Shown here: one piece after another, positions 63,437 to 64,000 of the stretch
Numbering within the stretch: the first letter of the stretch is position 1
How the letters are laid out: each line of letters opens with the position of its first letter
Origin: Tenacibaculum sp. MAR_2009_124
Lineage (GTDB): Bacteria; Bacteroidota; Bacteroidia; Flavobacteriales; Flavobacteriaceae
Direction: 5' to 3'
Assembly (NCBI RefSeq): GCF_900105455.1
Contig: NZ_FNSF01000002.1
Coordinates: forward strand, 303,501-367,500
DNA length: 64,000 nucleotides
The notes under the pieces: generated by a model
What the model saw: the letters and a program-made list of their open reading frames with translations, nothing else
The model's database searches: none
What the model was told of the DNA's origin: nothing
Translations under genes and position numbers: made by a program

Positions 63437-64000
63437 TTAATTTTTAATCTGCTTTTTTAAATTGACTTTATTATCGAATTTAGGAAGTCTTTTTTTCAAA
63501 AACAAAATCTGACCTAAATGACTTGATTGGTGCTCCATTACATGAAACCAAGCATAGTGGTTGGAGATTCCCTTTCCTGCGTTGGTGGAGTTAAACCAAG
63601 CATCATCGCGTTTACGAAGCTCTTCAACAGTTTTTTCTCTAACTTTGGTATAAACATCTAAATAATAACTAATCGGTTTTCCTTTTAGTAGGTTTCTTCC
63701 TGCGTCGTCTAAGTCCATTCCTGCTCCCAATAGTTCCTCATTTTCTTTGTCTTCATAAGAAGTACCAAAGGTATATTTTTGATAGTAAATTTCCGCGGCA
63801 GCTAAGTGCATTACCAAAGCTCCTATTCGATTGGCATTTTCATCATGTAAATGATCCGTTTGCTGTTGGTCTAGAACTTTAACAATTCTCTCAACTCTTG
63901 CTTTTAAATCCTCTAACATGGAAATCATGTTTTCTATTTGAGGAATTTCAGTTTTATCTTTTCCAATTTTGCCATATTCGTTTTTCGGTAGCTCAATTCC
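63437..64000 (-). CDS. DinB-family protein (5' end outside window)
   Basis: The frame has no stop up to the window end, so the ATG at 63928 is probably internal and the gene is cut off; 188 residues are visible. DinB/YfiT-like four-helix bundle with candidate metal ligands His in VMHLAAAEIYYQ and His in NHYAWFHVMEHQSSHLGQI. Many members are divalent-metal-dependent thiol transferases or of unknown role. The C-terminus is basic (KKQIKN) and is followed by a terminator. Confidence 0.8.
   Translation of the reverse strand, partial: GIELPKNEYGKIGKDKTEIPQIENMISMLEDLKARVERIVKVLDQQQTDHLHDENANRIGALVMHLAAAEIYYQKYTFGTSYEDKENEELLGAGMDLDDAGRNLLKGKPISYYLDVYTKVREKTVEELRKRDDAWFNSTNAGKGISNHYAWFHVMEHQSSHLGQILFLKKRLPKFDNKVNLKKQIKN

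Overview
The window looks like chromosomal DNA from a member of the Flavobacteriaceae (phylum Bacteroidota). It is A+T rich and carries Bacteroidota promoters (TTG about 19 nt before TAnnTTTG). It also has a SusC/SusD pair, a type IX secretion sorting domain, a fused CcoNO cbb3 oxidase subunit, and the gene order tRNA-Thr/Tyr/Gly/Thr - tuf - tRNA-Trp - secE - nusG - rplKAJL - rpoBC. The genus cannot be told from the sequence alone.

Layout. 0-4.4 kb: the 3' part of a long repeat-rich surface or tail-fibre-like protein and a secreted partner. 4.7-13.7 kb: uvrA on the minus strand, then PspC, a K+ channel, an SDR reductase, an AGCS symporter, a ComEA-like helix-hairpin-helix protein and an acyl-CoA dehydrogenase. 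13.8-15.3 kb: an alpha-amylase lipoprotein behind two adjacent operator-like palindromes. 15.3-30.5 kb: the translation/transcription block (rpsU, tyrosine recombinase, hpf, five tRNAs, tuf, secE, nusG, rplK/A/J/L, rpoB, rpoC, DUF3467). 30.6-37.7 kb, minus strand: a universal stress gene and the cbb3 oxidase operon ccoS-ccoNO-ccoQ-ccoP-ccoG-ccoH-TauE-like. 38.4-41.9 kb: a DUF1080 protein, a GH clan A enzyme and an outer-membrane protein. 41.9-44.3 kb: a gene-poor island. 44.3-50.2 kb: a minus-strand operon fixI-deoC-deoD-hemN, divergent from a Crp/Fnr regulator. 50.4-60.1 kb: FecI-type sigma factor, FecR, SusC with STN domain, SusD, a lipoprotein and a secreted subtilase. 60.2-61.8 kb: four small immunity-like genes. 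61.9-64 kb: a PLP enzyme and a DinB protein that runs off the window.

Working together. The cbb3 operon, the fixI operon and the stress gene share one promoter design. A TGA-N6-TCA palindrome is centred 36.5 nt upstream of the downstream edge of the -7 box, or about -42.5 from the predicted start. This is the class II activator position. With the Crp/Fnr gene divergent from fixI, it suggests a low-oxygen regulon covering oxidase subunits, copper loading of the oxidase, anaerobic haem synthesis and, unusually, deoxynucleoside salvage.

Most interesting region. The island at 41.9-44.3 kb holds three minus-strand copies of what appears to be an undescribed ~75-nt small RNA gene. Each copy has a TATCTTTG box with no -33 element, two conserved upstream motifs exactly 41 bp apart, a conserved 5' core, and a terminator hairpin whose differences between copies keep base pairing. 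Beside them is a 59-residue peptide gene with a double-glycine-type leader and four cysteines, and possibly a second, 34-codon peptide gene. These calls come from reading the sequence and comparing parts of it. No database or folding programme was run.
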